DNA of 25,968 bases from the NCBI GenBank assembly GCA_900540455.1, contig UQGD01000030.1, forward strand, positions 1-25,968, read 5' to 3'. This document shows, one piece after another, positions 16,502-23,881 of this stretch. The notes beneath the pieces were generated by a model. It saw nothing but the letters and a program-made list of their open reading frames with translations. It was not told the DNA's origin and did not search any database. Position numbers and translations under genes: made by a program. The DNA comes from an uncultured Faecalibacterium sp. (GTDB lineage Bacteria > Bacillota > Clostridia > Oscillospirales > Ruminococcaceae). Positions within the stretch are counted from its first letter, which is position 1. Each line of letters begins with the position of its first letter.

Positions 16502-19454
16502 GGGTATCATCCTCCCTTTCCCCTGCATGGGGAGCAGCTTCGTCCCGTTCATCCAAGGCAGCGAACAAACTGCGCAGCCGGATATTCACAGCGCCCAGGT
16601 TGGTGATCTCATCGATCTTCAGCTGGGTATACAGTTTGCCGCCCTCCTGCAGGATCTCGCGGGTCTCGTCGGTGGTGATCGCATCCACGCCACAGCCAAA
16701 AGACACCAGCTGTACCAGGTCCATATCCGGCTGGGTGGTGCAGTATTTAGCGGCAGCATACAGACGGCTGTGGTAGGTCCACTGGTTCAGCACGCTGGTA
16801 CGGAATTTTTCCACCCGATCCGAGATGCTGTCCTCGGTGATCACCGCTGCGCCGTAACGGGTGATCAAACGGTCGATGCCGTGGTTGATCTCCGGGTCCA
16901 CATGGTAGGGGCGGCCAGCCAGCACCAGGATGCGCTTGCCCTGGCGGCGGGCTTCGGCAATGATCTCCGCACCCTTTGCCCGCACCTTGGCCTGATACTC
17001 CGCATGGGCGGCATAGGCAGCATCAGCAGCCGCCTTGACCTCCCGCTCTGTAATGCCGCCAAAGTATTTGGGCAGCACTTCCCGGGTCATTTTATGCACA
17101 AAGTCCTTCGGCCGGTGGATGCCCACATAATCACAGATGAACTTTTTGCCTTCCAGCTCCGGACAGTTGCCGCTGAGCACCTCCGGATAATAGGCCACCA
17201 CCGGACAGTTATAGTGGTTATCCCCCAGGCCCTCGTCCAGGTTATAGGTCAGGCAGGGGTAGAAGATCGCATCCAGATGCATCTGGCTCAGCGCATGGAT
17301 ATGGCCGTGGCTGAGTTTTGCAGGGAAACAGGCGGTATCACTGGGGATCGTGGCCTGACCTGCCAGATACAAGCCTCGGCTGGACACCGGGCTGGTATGC
17401 ACGGCAAAGCCCAGCTTTGTCCAGAACGCATGCCAGAACGGCAGCAGCTCGTAGAAATTCAGGCACATTGGGATGCCGATGGAGCCTCGGCTGCCGGGTA
17501 TAGGCCGGTAGCTGGCCAGCAGCTCCTGCTTATAGGCATACAGATTCAGGCTGTCGTCCTCCCCTTTGCCGGTCACAGGCTTATCACACCGGTTGCCGGA
17601 GACGAAACGCCGCCCATCTGCAAAGGTATTGATGGTGAGCTGACAATGGTTGCCGCAGCCGCCGCACTTGACGCTGGCCACCTTTTGATCGAATTTTTCC
17701 AGCTCCTCCAGGCCCATCACGCCGGAAGCGGTGCGGTTGCTGGCTGCACTTTGCCGCATACCATACAAGGCAGCGCCATACGCCCCCATCAGACCTGCAA
17801 TGTCCGGGCGGATGACCTCCACCCCCATCTCCTTTTCAAAGGCACGGAGGACCGCCTCATTATAAAATGTACCGCCCTGCACCACGATCTTTCGGCCCAG
17901 CTCCTCAGGGCTAGACGCACGGATCACTTTATAGAGCGCATTTTTGACCACACTGATGGACAGACCCGCCGAGATATTCTCCAGGCTGGCGCCGTCTTTC
18001 TGTGCCTGCTTGACCGAGCTGTTCATAAACACCGTGCAGCGGCTGCCCAGATCGACCGGACGATCTGCAAACAAGCCCAGAGCAGCAAACTTCTTGACGT
18101 CATAGCCCAGTGCCTGGGCAAAGGTCTGCAAAAAGCTGCCGCAGCCGGAGGAACAAGCCTCGTTCAAAAAGATATTGCTGATGGCGCCATCCTCGATCTT
18201 GAAGCACTTCATATCCTGGCCGCCGATGTCGATGATAAAGTCTACATCCGGCATAAAATACTTTGCCGCTGTAAAGTGGGCTACCGTTTCCACCAGACCA
18301 TAATCACAGCGGAACGCATTTTTTACCAGATCCTCGCCGTAGCCCGTTGTAGTAACACTGACCACCTGCAGGCCGGGGTGCCCCTTGTAGAGCTTGAGCA
18401 GCTGCTCCCGGATCAGGGGCAGCGGATTGCCCAGGTTGGGCTGGTAGTTGGTGTACAGGATCCGTTTCTGGCTGTCCACCACCACCAGTTTGACGGTCGT
18501 GGACCCAGAGTCGATGCCGATATGCACCGGCCCGCACTGTGCAGCAAAGGGCACATGGGGCACGCTGTGGGACAGATGCCGGGCGTGGAACGCCTCATAT
18601 TCTTCTTGATTGGCAAACAGCGGGGGCTCGCTGGCATAGGTAGCCGTAGCAGCATACTGATCCAGTGCCTTGGCTACGTCGGCCAGGCAGAACTCCTGGT
18701 CTGCATAAAGGGCAGCGCCCAAGGAAACATACAGCAGGCTGTTTTCCGGGCACAACCCGGTGACACCCAGCGCCTCATCAAAGCTTTTGCGCAGCACCGA
18801 GCTGAAGGTGAGCGGACCGCCCAGATAGAGCACATTGCCCCGAATGGGACGGCCCTGGGCAAGCCCCGCAATGGTCTGGTTGACCACCGCCTTGTAAATA
18901 CTGGCTGCAATATCCTCTGTGCGGGCACCCTGGTTGATCAGGGGCTGTACGTCACTTTTTGCGAACACGCCGCAGCGGGAAGCAATGGTGTAGGTGCGCT
19001 GCGCCTGTTCTGCAGCGGTGTTCATCTCCTGGGCAGACATCTTGAGCAAGGTAGCCATCTGGTCGATGAAAGCACCGGTGCCGCCGGCACAGCTGCCGTT
19101 CATCCGCACCTCGGTTCCCCCTGTAAGGAAAAGGATCTTGGCGTCCTCGCCGCCCAGCTCAATGACACAATCCGTCCCCGGCTGGAAGCGCTTGACCGCC
19201 ACCCGGGTAGAGAATACTTCCTGCACAAAAGGTACGCCGCAGCTATCTGCCAGACCCATGCCTGCTGAACCGGAAATGCTCAACAGCGCCTTTTCTCCAT
19301 GGAGATACTGCTCATCTACCCGGCGCAGAAGCTCCTGCGCTTTCTCCAGGATATGGCTGTAATGCCGTTCATAGGTCGAATATACCAGCACTTCGTGCTC
19401 ATCCAGCACCACACATTTAATCGTGGTGCTGCCGATATCAAGACCAACTCTCAC
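16491..19454 (-). CDS. Tandem acyl-CoA dehydratase activase (two BcrAD_BadFG domains plus DUF2229-like region, 987 aa)
   Basis: Two ASKHA ATPase domains stand in tandem. Their phosphate motifs are DIGSTT (6-11) and DSGSTT (315-320). Each also has the cysteine pair that holds the bridging [4Fe-4S] cluster in the dimeric HgdC activator: C122/C161 and C434/C473, both 39 residues apart as in the known enzyme. A third region (about 590-987) has CGGCGNHC and further cysteines (C597, C600, C604, C623), resembling DUF2229. The family uses ATP to push a single electron onto a dehydratase cluster. Start: GTG 19454 is preceded by GAGGAGG and gives a normal N-terminus; the longer ATG at 19583 falls inside the predicted promoter and is rejected. 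It overlaps its HgdB-like partner by 11 bp. Substrate unknown. Confidence 0.9.
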   Translation of the reverse strand: MRVGLDIGSTTIKCVVLDEHEVLVYSTYERHYSHILEKAQELLRRVDEQYLHGEKALLSISGSAGMGLADSCGVPFVQEVFSTRVAVKRFQPGTDCVIELGGEDAKILFLTGGTEVRMNGSCAGGTGAFIDQMATLLKMSAQEMNTAAEQAQRTYTIASRCGVFAKSDVQPLINQGARTEDIAASIYKAVVNQTIAGLAQGRPIRGNVLYLGGPLTFSSVLRKSFDEALGVTGLCPENSLLYVSLGAALYADQEFCLADVAKALDQYAATATYASEPPLFANQEEYEAFHARHLSHSVPHVPFAAQCGPVHIGIDSGSTTVKLVVVDSQKRILYTNYQPNLGNPLPLIREQLLKLYKGHPGLQVVSVTTTGYGEDLVKNAFRCDYGLVETVAHFTAAKYFMPDVDFIIDIGGQDMKCFKIEDGAISNIFLNEACSSGCGSFLQTFAQALGYDVKKFAALGLFADRPVDLGSRCTVFMNSSVKQAQKDGASLENISAGLSISVVKNALYKVIRASSPEELGRKIVVQGGTFYNEAVLRAFEKEMGVEVIRPDIAGLMGAYGAALYGMRQSAASNRTASGVMGLEELEKFDQKVASVKCGGCGNHCQLTINTFADGRRFVSGNRCDKPVTGKGEDDSLNLYAYKQELLASYRPIPGSRGSIGIPMCLNFYELLPFWHAFWTKLGFAVHTSPVSSRGLYLAGQATIPSDTACFPAKLSHGHIHALSQMHLDAIFYPCLTYNLDEGLGDNHYNCPVVAYYPEVLSGNCPELEGKKFICDYVGIHRPKDFVHKMTREVLPKYFGGITEREVKAAADAAYAAHAEYQAKVRAKGAEIIAEARRQGKRILVLAGRPYHVDPEINHGIDRLITRYGAAVITEDSISDRVEKFRTSVLNQWTYHSRLYAAAKYCTTQPDMDLVQLVSFGCGVDAITTDETREILQEGGKLYTQLKIDEITNLGAVNIRLRSLFAALDERDEAAPHAGEREDDTHGV

Positions 19455-19571
19455 ACTTGTTTCCTCCTCAAAGGACCGATTGGGCCGCCCCTGCCAGTGC
19501 CCGGCAGCGCCTCCCGCGGCAAAGAAAATTAATTTGTTAACGATGTATCCTGCCTGCCGAATTCGTTCCCC

Positions 19572-19600
19572 ATTATAATCCAAAAATACACTTCATTCAA
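19572..19600 (-). promoter_or_regulatory. Sigma-A-type promoter of the dehydratase/activase pair
   Basis: TTGAAT (19595-19600) and TATAAT (19572-19577) on the reverse strand are 17 bases apart. The start near 19565 leaves an untranslated leader of about 110 nt before the GTG at 19454. Confidence 0.8.
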
Positions 19601-19749
19601 TGTTCTGTCCCTATTTTACACGGAAAAAACAGGTTTTTCCCCTCGGATAGATAAACATTTTGTTAATTTTACGTTCTCCGACCATCATCAATGGGGTTTT
19701 GATGCAAAGATTCTTTACTGACAGTAGGATTTCCGTCTCAAAACAGCAA
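19601..19749. other. AT-rich intergenic segment
   Basis: No gene is supported here; the stretch separates the activase promoter from the terminator of the next operon. Together with the promoter and leader the whole gene-free interval is about 345 bp. A small GGAAAAAAC/GGTTTTTCC inverted repeat lies near 19621-19639. No riboswitch or RNA was recognised. Confidence 0.5.
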
Positions 19750-19782
19750 AACAGGCGGCGGGGACACGCCCCACCGCCTGTT
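19750..19782 (-). terminator. Terminator after the Spo0A-like/HATPase operon
   Basis: Fourteen-base GC-rich arms (19750-19763 and 19769-19782, one mismatch) close a 5-nt loop. The reverse strand continues with interrupted T runs. It lies about 20 bp past the stop of the HATPase gene. Confidence 0.8.
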
Positions 19783-19800
19783 CTGTGTGTTCTTGTGTGA

Positions 19801-20628
19801 TCATAAAAGTTTCCGGTCCTGTTCCTCCAGCAGCAGAAGCTCCTGCCGCACTCTTTGGGCCATCTGATACCGGCATTGTTCCAACACTTGCGGCGCCGGC
19901 TCTGCCAGCCAGATAGTGCCGCCTTCCCCAAGTGCTTTCTCGCCGGGAATACGAACGATCGCCTGCGTTCCCTGGTGAAGGCGGGGTGCAAGTTCCAGCT
20001 CCCAGCCCAGCTGGGTGCAGTACGCCTGGCAGAGCAGCAGCCCCGCCCCAGCTCCGCCTAAAAAGCAGCGGCGGTTCTGCAGCAGATCTCCCCCTGCACC
20101 GGGCAGACCGCATCCGTTATCTTCGACCCGCAGCTGCCAGCCCTCTCCATCGGGGCACAGGAAAAGCTCTACCCTGCCCCCGGATCTGCAGGCCCGCAGC
20201 GCATTGGAAAGCAGCTGCAGGCAGATCTCCTCTGCCCGCGCCCAGTCTCCCAGGGTCATGCAAGGGTGTGTAGGATACTCCACCCGCAGCTCTACCCCCA
20301 AACTCTGCTGGATCTGCTCTGCCTGCGCCTGGATGCTTTGCACCAGGGTGCATAGCTCCAGCCCGCGCAGATCCATCTGAGGGGGCTGAGAGATGCAGTC
20401 CAGCAGGGCCATCATCTCCCCCAGTGCCCCCTCCAGCTGAGAGACCGCCGTTTGCAGATCAGCCAGTGCGTCCAGGCTTTGCTGATCCTTCCAATGTTTG
20501 CGCAGATGATCCTCCAGATACTCCCGGTTCTGGGTAATCAGATCCAGGGCATGGAAGCATACTGTTTTGAACCCCTCCCGGGGGAATTCGTCCAGCTGCA
20601 GCCAGTCCTGCTGGTGCACTTCTCTCAT
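19801..20628 (-). CDS. HATPase_c (histidine-kinase-like ATPase) protein without an evident H-box (275 aa)
   Basis: The C-terminal half has the kinase ATP-binding fold: N-box LLSNALRACRSGG (N142), G1 box VEDNGCGLPG (168-177), G2 box GGAGAG (191-196) and GTQAIVRIP near the end of the domain. The helical region before it (about 40-80), where a phosphorylatable H-box with His-Glu/Asp would be expected, has no such histidine in a recognisable context. No signal peptide, membrane segment or PAS domain is evident, so it is soluble. Start: ATG 20628 lies ten bases after AAAGGAGG; the upstream in-frame ATGs overlap that site. It follows the Spo0A-like gene by 81 bp in the same direction. A phosphotransferase, anti-sigma-type kinase or ATP-binding partner are all possible. 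Confidence 0.8.
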   Translation of the reverse strand: MREVHQQDWLQLDEFPREGFKTVCFHALDLITQNREYLEDHLRKHWKDQQSLDALADLQTAVSQLEGALGEMMALLDCISQPPQMDLRGLELCTLVQSIQAQAEQIQQSLGVELRVEYPTHPCMTLGDWARAEEICLQLLSNALRACRSGGRVELFLCPDGEGWQLRVEDNGCGLPGAGGDLLQNRRCFLGGAGAGLLLCQAYCTQLGWELELAPRLHQGTQAIVRIPGEKALGEGGTIWLAEPAPQVLEQCRYQMAQRVRQELLLLEEQDRKLL

Positions 20629-20709
20629 ATTTGCCCTGCCTCCTTTTTTCATTTTCACCCGCCCCCGCTTGCCTGCAAAAGGACGTGTCCTGCGCTCTGT
20701 GAAGGGGCG

Positions 20710-21471
20710 CTATGCCTGTGACACTGACTTCTTCGGCCGGGTATGCACCAGAAGCACCCGGCGCAGCCCATAAATCAGTTTGCCGGTGGTCGGGCGTCCG
20801 TCTCCCAAACCGCACTCCCGCTTGAACCTCTGCCAAGCCGGCGGACACTGTTCTTCCAGCTGATCGATGAGACGGCGGATGCCGCTGTCCACCGCCGCTA
20901 CCGATACCTGATATTGCTGCGCCACCTGCTCCAGCAGCTGTTTGCGCAGTGCCAGGTGCTCCTTGCTGCCGCAGGCGATCTGCAAAGCTGCCGCCAGATA
21001 CCGGCAGCGAATGTCCTGATCCTCCAAGCCCCAAGCAGCAAAGAGCTTTCGGCAGCCGTCCTCTAAGATACGCGGTACGGTGCCGCCATATAGTCGCTCT
21101 ATCTCCCGGCAGAAGTGTTTCAGCTCCATCTGCCTTATCATATAATAACTATCATCCCGTTGCAAGCAGTTTGAAGAAATTGTATGGCAGTTTTTTATGC
21201 CCGACAGCAATAGCAACGGCTTATGATCCAACTGCCGCATCTGTTGGATAAACTGCCCTTCGTCCATATCTTCCAGCTGGCTGCTCAGCACCACCACATC
21301 ATAGCTGCCGTGGCGGCGCAGCTCATCCAGCAACGCCCAGCCTCTTTGATAACAATCGCATGCCAAGGGCACGTCCTGGTCCTCCAGATAGCGCTTCTGC
21401 ACCCGGAGTTCCCGCACATCATAGCTGGCCAGAGCCACGCGCACCGGTTCCAGATTTTGATCAAACTTCAC
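20710..21471 (-). CDS. Spo0A-like regulator with degenerate receiver domain (253 aa)
   Basis: The N-terminal ~125 residues follow a receiver-domain pattern, but the phosphoacceptor position after DVVVL is serine (S63), the usual acidic pair near residue 15 reads ALAS, and the conserved lysine region reads MIRQ. The C-terminal region (about 135-245) resembles the Spo0A DNA-binding domain, with a recognition-helix-like QVAQQYQVSVAAVDSGIRR (182-200) and a later RPTTGKLIYGL resembling the Spo0A end. Spo0A is the master regulator of sporulation in Firmicutes; this version should not be switched by aspartyl phosphorylation. It starts with GTG overlapping the TGA of the preceding gene (GTGA), so translation is coupled. 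It could be a divergent paralogue or repurposed regulator in a non-spore-former. Confidence 0.8.
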   Translation of the reverse strand: MKFDQNLEPVRVALASYDVRELRVQKRYLEDQDVPLACDCYQRGWALLDELRRHGSYDVVVLSSQLEDMDEGQFIQQMRQLDHKPLLLLSGIKNCHTISSNCLQRDDSYYMIRQMELKHFCREIERLYGGTVPRILEDGCRKLFAAWGLEDQDIRCRYLAAALQIACGSKEHLALRKQLLEQVAQQYQVSVAAVDSGIRRLIDQLEEQCPPAWQRFKRECGLGDGRPTTGKLIYGLRRVLLVHTRPKKSVSQA

Positions 21472-21764
21472 AGGACATCCTGCACTTCCCCCAGCACTTT
21501 GCAGGAGATGGCCTCAGACACCACGTCTCGCCACACCTCTGGCTGGACTGCATTTTCGTACAGATACCGCAGCAGGCCATAGCACTCCTCCGGCTTTGCC
21601 AGTACACGCATACTATCCATCAAACGATGACAGCCCGTGCGGCATAAAGTCAGCCAGCACTCCCCCGGCCCCGCAGGGTCCATTGAGTACACAAGCGTGT
21701 AGCTTGGCTGCAGCCCCTGGATATAAGAGAACTGCTTGGTCATGGGGCGATAAATAGTTTCCAT
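21468..21764 (-). CDS. Small DUF6514-like protein (98 aa)
   Basis: This is not securely recognised. The C-terminal part, LLRYLYENAVQPEVWRDVV, resembles the end of DUF6514 proteins, small clostridial proteins of unknown function often near sporulation or signalling genes. The rest shows a beta-rich pattern (YTLVYSMD, CWLTLCRTG) and no membrane segment. ATG 21764 has GGGAGG seven bases upstream; an earlier in-frame ATG at 21779 overlaps this site and is less likely. Its TGA overlaps the GTG of the Spo0A-like gene, and it is the first gene of that operon. Confidence 0.62.
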   Translation of the reverse strand: METIYRPMTKQFSYIQGLQPSYTLVYSMDPAGPGECWLTLCRTGCHRLMDSMRVLAKPEECYGLLRYLYENAVQPEVWRDVVSEAISCKVLGEVQDVL

Positions 21765-21864
21765 GATAGATCCTCCCAATCTTGCACCAGGGCAAAACCC
21801 CAGCGATCAATTGGCCCCCTGCCCGGCGTATTTCACACCTTGCAGGCGGTCACTCAAAGCAAAT

Positions 21865-21878
21865 GTATCCTTGGATAC
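21865..21878. repeat. Palindrome GTATCC-TT-GGATAC downstream of the -10 box
   Basis: Perfect 6-bp arms around TT lie at the expected transcription start of the Spo0A-like operon. Position and symmetry suggest a repressor operator. Confidence 0.6.
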
Positions 21879-21879
21879 T

Positions 21880-21908
21880 ATTTTACGGACGTTGCGTCCT
21901 TGTTTCAA
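21880..21908 (-). promoter_or_regulatory. Promoter of the DUF6514/Spo0A-like/HATPase operon with spacer palindrome
   Basis: On the reverse strand TTGAAA (21903-21908) and TAAAAT (21880-21885) are 17 bases apart. The spacer holds a palindrome GGACG-TTG-CGTCC (21887-21899), and wider arms TTTTACGG (21881-21888) and CCGTAAAA (21909-21916) enclose it. The motif TTGCGTC occurs at 21892-21898 and again at 21917-21923. The leader to ATG 21764 is about 110 nt. Confidence 0.7.
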
Positions 21909-21923
21909 CCGTAAAATTGCGTC

Positions 21924-22219
21924 AAAATGTGTCGCATCGACGCACAAAAGCGCTTTTTGTGACATTTTTGCGAATCTTCGATGTTTTTTGTTTGTGTGAA
22001 ATTTTTATGCACCCCAAAATATAGTTGAAAATAACCCTTCTCCGGTATTCCTCCTTTTTTATCCCAGTTATTCCGCTGGGCATGACCGCTCTTGCCCCTA
22101 TTTTCTTAAAAGTATCACACTGTGTTTTTGCTGTTTGGAGGATTTTACCATTGAATGGGGGCTGCCACATCCCACATATTCTCTTCCCCTTTTCAGCGGC
22201 AGATTTCTGCTCTCTGCAC
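21924..22219. other. Gene-free region upstream of the divergent promoters
   Basis: No ORF with a ribosome site or credible composition was found. Small symmetries include GTCG-CAT-CGAC (near 21931-21941), a CACAAAAGCGCTTTTTGTG inverted repeat (near 21942-21961) and a CCCAG/CTGGG hairpin near 22063-22080. These may be regulator sites of the divergent operon. Nothing else is seen. Confidence 0.45.
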
Positions 22220-22247
22220 TTGTCACCCCCCCAATTTATGGTATAAT
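22220..22247 (+). promoter_or_regulatory. Strong extended -10 promoter of the immunity-like gene cluster
   Basis: TTGTCA (22220-22225), a 16-base spacer and TATAAT (22242-22247) preceded by TG one base upstream (extended -10). The expected start is near 22254, giving a leader of about 235 nt before ATG 22489. Confidence 0.82.
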
Positions 22248-22300
22248 AGCGATATATCCTTTTGCTCCATTTATCATCTGAACCCATTTGAGGCTCTGCG

Positions 22301-22441
22301 ATGGAACACACGACTTTACGGCGGCGTGAGCGCCTCCTTTTTAGAATGGATCTTTATCCTCCTGTCTTTTACATTGTATCTGCACAGCAGATGCACTTGT
22401 TTTTTGCGGCCTTTTCATGCCCTGCGTCAGCCTGTCCTTAG
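22301..22441 (+). CDS. Possible 46-codon leader ORF
   Basis: ATG 22301 has GAGG seven bases upstream and opens a reading frame of 46 codons that ends with TAG at 22439-22441. The predicted peptide is arginine-rich near the start (LRRRERLLFR) and hydrophobic later. The frame runs through the 5' arm of the downstream terminator and stops in its loop, the geometry expected of a translation-controlled attenuator. No homologue is recognised. It may be fortuitous. Confidence 0.35.
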   Translation: MEHTTLRRRERLLFRMDLYPPVFYIVSAQQMHLFFAAFSCPASACP

Positions 22442-22466
22442 GACAGTGCGGCGCAGGGCTTTTTTT
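22419..22466 (+). terminator. Intrinsic terminator in the leader of the immunity-like cluster
   Basis: GCCCTGCG (22419-22426) pairs with CGCAGGGC (22452-22459), and an inner CTGTCC/GGACAG stem closes a three-base loop, followed directly by seven T (22460-22466). It lies 23 bp before the next start codon, so it either ends a small RNA of about 210 nt or acts as an attenuator. Confidence 0.88.
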
Positions 22467-22488
22467 GTTTTGAGATGAGGTGTTTTTG

Positions 22489-23871
22489 ATGGACTTGCCG
22501 AAACGCGACGGCGTGAACGACCGTTATTATCTGATCCACAAACCCGATACCGACCCGGAAGTGCTCAGGCACGCAGATCAGTGCATCCAGGATGTGTTGG
22601 ATGGAACTGCAAAAGAAAACCATTCCGGCTATCCGGTGGTCGTTCGGAACCACAACGGAACGCCCTTTCTGCCCAGTCAGCTGCTGGAACGATATCTGTC
22701 CCGGCTGCCTTTAAAGGATTTCCCCTGTGCAGAAGCGGTTACATTCTGCGACGCCCTGCGGCGGCTGGCAGGCTGGGAAGAGATTCGTTATCAGTTGGAG
22801 CAGTACATAGAAAAGCAGGTGCAGGAACGCTGCTTCCTTGTGGGAGAGCGGGATGATGGCTTTACCGTCTTTCCACCCTGCACGGTGCTGCCGGAATTGC
22901 GAGCGGAGGATGTGGACGAAGGTCTGCTGCGCTTTGCCTGCTATGTGGCGGTCTGCCATACCGTGTACGGGCAGAGTTTTGAATCCCTCACCACCGAACA
23001 CATCCTCGGCCTGGTTTCCCAGATTCGTCCGGACATGGTGAAGCAGCTAAAAACAGCCGGCAGCGGCAAATTGCCAAAGGACATCCAGCGGCGTAAGACG
23101 GAGCATTTCACCGCATCGGCCAATGATGCCTTTGCTATCATCCGAATCACCGCCAGGGACTCCACCGAGGAGTGCTATGCTGAAATCCTGGACTACCTGT
23201 GTGCGGTGCTTTCTCAGGAGGAATTTCCCCGCAGTTACTCGGTGGAGTTCCGTGGGAAGGAAAAACTCTATCTGCCCATTCCTGGACTTCCTAAAAAGGG
23301 AGTCAATCAGCTCTTTGCCTGCGCTGTGCAGTATCCCAGTCTGCATCCAGCTATGGAGCGATATGCTCGTCTGGCTATGCGGGAGTTTGAGTGGTACCAA
23401 AACCTCGCAGATGAAGCCTGTGCAATGCCCGGCACCTTTGCTGTGTTCGCCCTGGGACTGGAGGGAGAACGATGGGCACCGCTGGTGACGGAGTATCTGG
23501 ATTTCTGCGACGACGAGCACTCCTCACTGCAAGGAAAATTCCTTCATGCCTTGATCCGAAAGTTTGGGTTCCAACCATGGACGCTGGGGGTATTGGTGCG
23601 GGGCGCATTATCTATGCAGTGGCTGGAGCCTGCCAGAGAATTCCGCAGCCTGATAGCCAATGGGGAAAGCCTGGATACACTGCTGGCAGTCAAACGCCGC
23701 TTTTCCGCTTATCTCCTGCCGGAAGAAAACAAAGACCCGAAATTCCGTGCCATCGCTTGGCAGAGCCTGCTCTGGGCCATCTGGGGAAAAGATTCCGAAA
23801 ATGGTGGCAGCAAGGTCATCAAGATAGCACCGAAGGAACTGAAAGAGAAATATCAGCAGGTATTTGCGTAA
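22489..23871 (+). CDS. Uncharacterised protein, possibly DUF6138-like (460 aa)
   Basis: I do not recognise this protein with confidence. It is a soluble, mixed alpha-beta protein with no signal peptide, membrane segment or catalytic motif that I can name. The C-terminal half (about 250-400) is rich in aromatic helices (for example MREFEWYQNLADEA and GTFAVFALGL). The style resembles large DUF proteins that travel with immunity genes in gut Firmicutes; DUF6138 is a tentative thought. ATG 22489 has GAGGTG six bases upstream; a GTG nine bases earlier overlaps that site. It is the first gene of the cluster, and the next starts 10 bp after its stop. Confidence 0.7.
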   Translation: MDLPKRDGVNDRYYLIHKPDTDPEVLRHADQCIQDVLDGTAKENHSGYPVVVRNHNGTPFLPSQLLERYLSRLPLKDFPCAEAVTFCDALRRLAGWEEIRYQLEQYIEKQVQERCFLVGERDDGFTVFPPCTVLPELRAEDVDEGLLRFACYVAVCHTVYGQSFESLTTEHILGLVSQIRPDMVKQLKTAGSGKLPKDIQRRKTEHFTASANDAFAIIRITARDSTEECYAEILDYLCAVLSQEEFPRSYSVEFRGKEKLYLPIPGLPKKGVNQLFACAVQYPSLHPAMERYARLAMREFEWYQNLADEACAMPGTFAVFALGLEGERWAPLVTEYLDFCDDEHSSLQGKFLHALIRKFGFQPWTLGVLVRGALSMQWLEPAREFRSLIANGESLDTLLAVKRRFSAYLLPEENKDPKFRAIAWQSLLWAIWGKDSENGGSKVIKIAPKELKEKYQQVFA

Positions 23872-23881
23872 GGAGAACGCC

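Noticed and set aside
15194..16606. A 470-codon open frame on the plus strand
   Set aside because: Antisense to the HgdB-like gene, whose cysteine motifs and ribosome site are convincing.
16500..19268. A 922-codon open frame on the plus strand
   Set aside because: It lies fully antisense to the tandem activase, which has clear domains and cysteine motifs. The translation has no recognisable domain. It arises from the GC-rich codon use of the real gene.
19455..19583. N-terminal extension of the activase to an ATG at 19583
   Set aside because: The extension overlaps the predicted TATAAT promoter and encodes no family sequence, while GTG 19454 has a strong GAGGAGG site and a normal N-terminus.
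22254..22466. 6S RNA or SRP RNA
   Set aside because: The length fits a small RNA, but I found no SRP GGAAGCAGCC-type loop and no closed long stem with a central bubble as in 6S RNA. The leader/attenuator reading explains the terminator better.
22155..22478. A 107-codon open frame upstream of the immunity-like cluster
   Set aside because: It starts before the predicted promoter and runs through the terminator T tract. No ribosome site or plausible protein. The shorter leader ORF in another frame is better placed.
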